The notes under the pieces are model-generated. The model did no database searches. It was not told the DNA's origin and saw nothing but the letters and a program-made list of their open reading frames with translations. Of a stretch of 64,000 nt of DNA, positions 62,171 through 64,000 are shown in pieces. Location of the stretch: assembly GCF_002220865.2 (NCBI RefSeq), contig NZ_NHRJ02000004.1, positions 186,001 through 250,000 on the forward strand, in the 5' to 3' direction. A program made the translations under genes and the position numbers. This DNA is from Paenibacillus xerothermodurans. Lineage in GTDB: Bacteria; Bacillota; Bacilli; Paenibacillales; NBRC-103111. The first letter of the stretch is position 1. The number at the start of each line of letters is the position of its first letter.

Positions 62171-63493
62171 ATGAAACGATCAAAGTTTACACTGTCAGCC
62201 ATGGGTCTGGTGCTGCTGGCGCTGCCAGTGATGCAGGGCTGTGGGGGTCCTGAGACCAAAAGTGAAAGCGGTTCCGCAGCGAATGGAAGCATTAACTTGA
62301 CGATGGGTGCATGGGGCAATCCGGCAGAGTTGAAGGTGTATCAGAAAGGCATCGATGCGTATATGGAAAAAAATCCGAACGTCCAAATCAAACTGATTCC
62401 TACGCCCAGCGACGGGTATGAGCAGAAGCTGTTAACGCAGCTGTCAGGAAACAACGCGCCCGATGTGTTTTACGTCGGTGATGGGACGATGTCCAGGCTG
62501 ATCAAGAATCAATCTATCGCCGAGCTCACCGAGTTCTTGAACAGCCCGGACAGCGCCGCAAAATTGGATGAGTATTCTCCCGGGCTCTGGGGTGTCGCTA
62601 AGCAGGACGACAAGTATTACGGCGTGATGGTGGATTGCAATCCTCTCGTGCTCTACTACAACAAAAAACTGTTCCAGGATGCCGGCGTGAAACTGCCGCA
62701 GGAGTATTTCGACGCGGGTGAGTGGAATTGGGAAACATTCGATCAGGTCACAGCGAAGCTGAAGGAGGCGGGCAAATACGGTTTCGTGCAGGAAAAATCA
62801 TGGTCGGGCATGTCAAGCTGGATATGGGCAAACGGGGGGAAGATTTACGACGAACAAGGCAACTATGTGCTGGATAAGGATCCGAAATCGCTGGAAGCGG
62901 TCAAGTTCGTGGCTCGACTGGTACAAAACAAACAATCCGTGTACGCCGGCTCTCTGCCGCAGGGGCAGGGCGTAGACGCCATGTTTCTGTCCAACCAGGC
63001 GGCCATGGTTGCTGCCGGACGTTGGCTGACGCCGCTGTTCAGCACTAACAAATCTCTAGACTTTGATTACATACCTTATCCGACTAACACAGGCAACAAA
63101 ACGGAACCGGCTGCCGTGGCCACTGCGTATATGGCGGTCAACAAGAATTCGGCCCATGCGCAGGAGGCGATGAAGTTCCTATCGTTTTACGTGTCCAAAG
63201 AGGGACAGAAGATTCGTCTATCCGAAACCGGCAACGCTGTTCCTTCTGTAACAGGCATTGACGAAATCGTCACTGCGAACGGAATTCCGCCGCATGCGCA
63301 GTATTTGTTGGACGCCCGTAAAATTGGGGTTGCCGCAGGATCACCGCAGCAGTTAGACGCCCGGGTCGCCGGCCTGTCGAAGGACGCGGAGGATATATAC
63401 GATTTGATGCTGCTCGGCAAAGATACACCGGAAACAACTGTCCAGAAGCTCGCCGCCAAGGTGAAGCAAAAAATCGCCGAAGACAAACAGTAA
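62171..63493 (+). CDS. Sugar-binding lipoprotein of an ABC importer
   Basis: The 440-residue family 1 binding protein has a signal peptide and lipobox VMQGC. Fold segments include NVQIKLIPTPSDGYEQKLLTQLSG, NAPDVFYVGDGTM and SLPQGQGVDAMFLSNQAAMV. An RBS (GGGAGG) precedes the ATG. The permease gene follows 39 bases downstream. The ligand is unknown; a cre-like site upstream suggests a sugar. Confidence 0.92.
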   Translation: MKRSKFTLSAMGLVLLALPVMQGCGGPETKSESGSAANGSINLTMGAWGNPAELKVYQKGIDAYMEKNPNVQIKLIPTPSDGYEQKLLTQLSGNNAPDVFYVGDGTMSRLIKNQSIAELTEFLNSPDSAAKLDEYSPGLWGVAKQDDKYYGVMVDCNPLVLYYNKKLFQDAGVKLPQEYFDAGEWNWETFDQVTAKLKEAGKYGFVQEKSWSGMSSWIWANGGKIYDEQGNYVLDKDPKSLEAVKFVARLVQNKQSVYAGSLPQGQGVDAMFLSNQAAMVAAGRWLTPLFSTNKSLDFDYIPYPTNTGNKTEPAAVATAYMAVNKNSAHAQEAMKFLSFYVSKEGQKIRLSETGNAVPSVTGIDEIVTANGIPPHAQYLLDARKIGVAAGSPQQLDARVAGLSKDAEDIYDLMLLGKDTPETTVQKLAAKVKQKIAEDKQ

Positions 63494-63532
63494 TCGCCGT
63501 TGCCATCATCTGACAATGGAAGGAGATAGAAC

Positions 63533-64000
63533 ATGACTAACGCAAAAAGAGCTCTGTGGGGGTATTTTTTCATCGGACCGCAGTTGATCGGTTTGATCTT
63601 GTTTGCACTCATTCCACTGGTTTATGCGCTTAGCTTAAGCCTGATGAAGTGGGACGGCTTTGGAGAAAAAACATTTATCGGCCTTGGCAATTTTGTCATA
63701 CAGTTTCACGATGAACATTTCTGGAAGGCGCTGATCAACACTGCTTATTACACGGTTTTGGTGATTCCGCTTAGCATATGCTTGGCCATGCTGGTGGCGA
63801 TTGCGCTGAATAAGGTCAAGGGAAAAAATGTTTACCGCGTATTTTATTTCATGCCTGTAGTGACCAGCACCGTGTCGGTCGGCGTGATTTGGATGTGGGT
63901 TTTGAACGGAGACTTCGGGATTTTGAACGAAATTCTAAAACGCATCGGCATCACCGGACCCAAGTGGCTCACCGACACGGAGTGGGTCATTCCCTCCATC
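63533..64000 (+). CDS. Sugar ABC transporter permease (MalF-like, partial)
   Basis: The first 156 codons are visible and the rest runs off the right edge. The start MTNAKRALWGYFFIGPQLIG leads into TM1, and the SLMKWDGFGEKTFIGLGNF loop and further helices (FYFMPVVTSTVSVGVIWMWV) fit the family. AAGGAGAT lies upstream of the ATG. It is the second gene of the operon that starts at 62171. Confidence 0.92.
   Translation, partial: MTNAKRALWGYFFIGPQLIGLILFALIPLVYALSLSLMKWDGFGEKTFIGLGNFVIQFHDEHFWKALINTAYYTVLVIPLSICLAMLVAIALNKVKGKNVYRVFYFMPVVTSTVSVGVIWMWVLNGDFGILNEILKRIGITGPKWLTDTEWVIPSI

Noticed and set aside
1-64000. Mobile elements, prophage, tRNA or rRNA genes
   Set aside because: No transposase, integrase, recombinase or phage protein, no terminal inverted repeats with target duplications, and no recognisable tRNA or rRNA sequence was found by reading.

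Overview
The window looks like chromosomal DNA of a spore-forming member of the Bacillales, most likely Paenibacillaceae. The reasons are moderate GC content, strong AAGGAGG-type ribosome binding sites with frequent GTG and TTG starts, a SleB-type cortex-lytic enzyme, a CdaS-like diadenylate cyclase, a yjlC-ndh pair with a Rex-like box, a YesM/YesN-type two-component pair, several lipoprotein sugar-binding proteins with paired permeases, and CcpA-type cre sequences. No tRNA, rRNA, CRISPR array, transposase, integrase or phage gene was seen.

Layout. (1) 1-3467, minus strand: a solute-binding lipoprotein, an Ldh2-type dehydrogenase and a DapA-family aldolase cut by the window edge. (2) 3883-8292: housekeeping and sporulation genes (SleB, Ndh with its DUF1641 partner, EcsC, a UPF0173 hydrolase). 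(3) 8367-16051: a carboxylate module in which a CitA/CitB-like two-component system diverges from an operon for a class III CoA-transferase, an enoyl-CoA hydratase-fold protein and TctC, TctB and TctA. (4) 16059-18000: a gamma-class carbonic anhydrase, a diadenylate cyclase and a small unknown gene. (5) 18254-31568: a secreted GH27 alpha-galactosidase with a cre-overlapped promoter, then a minus-strand sugar cluster (two related TIM-barrel epimerases, a Zn-dehydrogenase, an ABC importer, a Gfo/Idh oxidoreductase) and a YesM/YesN-type pair whose regulator is frameshifted. (6) 31721-33987: an EamA exporter, a methyltransferase and a small monooxygenase. (7) 34059-40537: an ABC importer, an AraC regulator and a GH127 beta-L-arabinofuranosidase. 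(8) 40672-40917: a truncated HPr-like protein. (9) 41063-59934: a minus-strand catabolic block of about 19 kb. (10) 60299-64000: a 2H phosphoesterase, a nucleotidyltransferase and the start of a third sugar ABC operon.

The most interesting region is block 9. A near-consensus promoter carrying a 14-bp palindrome at the transcription start drives a Liv-type importer (with LivM and LivG fused), alcohol and aldehyde dehydrogenases, an acyl-CoA dehydrogenase, an RraA-like protein, a propionate-type CoA-transferase, a fumarate-reductase-like flavoprotein, an enoyl-CoA hydratase, EtfBA, a GntR regulator and the ETF:quinone oxidoreductase FadF. Together they would import an acid or amino acid, oxidise alcohol to acid, activate it to a CoA ester, desaturate and hydrate it, and pass electrons to menaquinone. 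Several enzymes lack the textbook catalytic residues of their families, so the substrate is probably unusual. The palindrome core recurs just downstream of fadF, and a half-site lies in front of the GntR gene.
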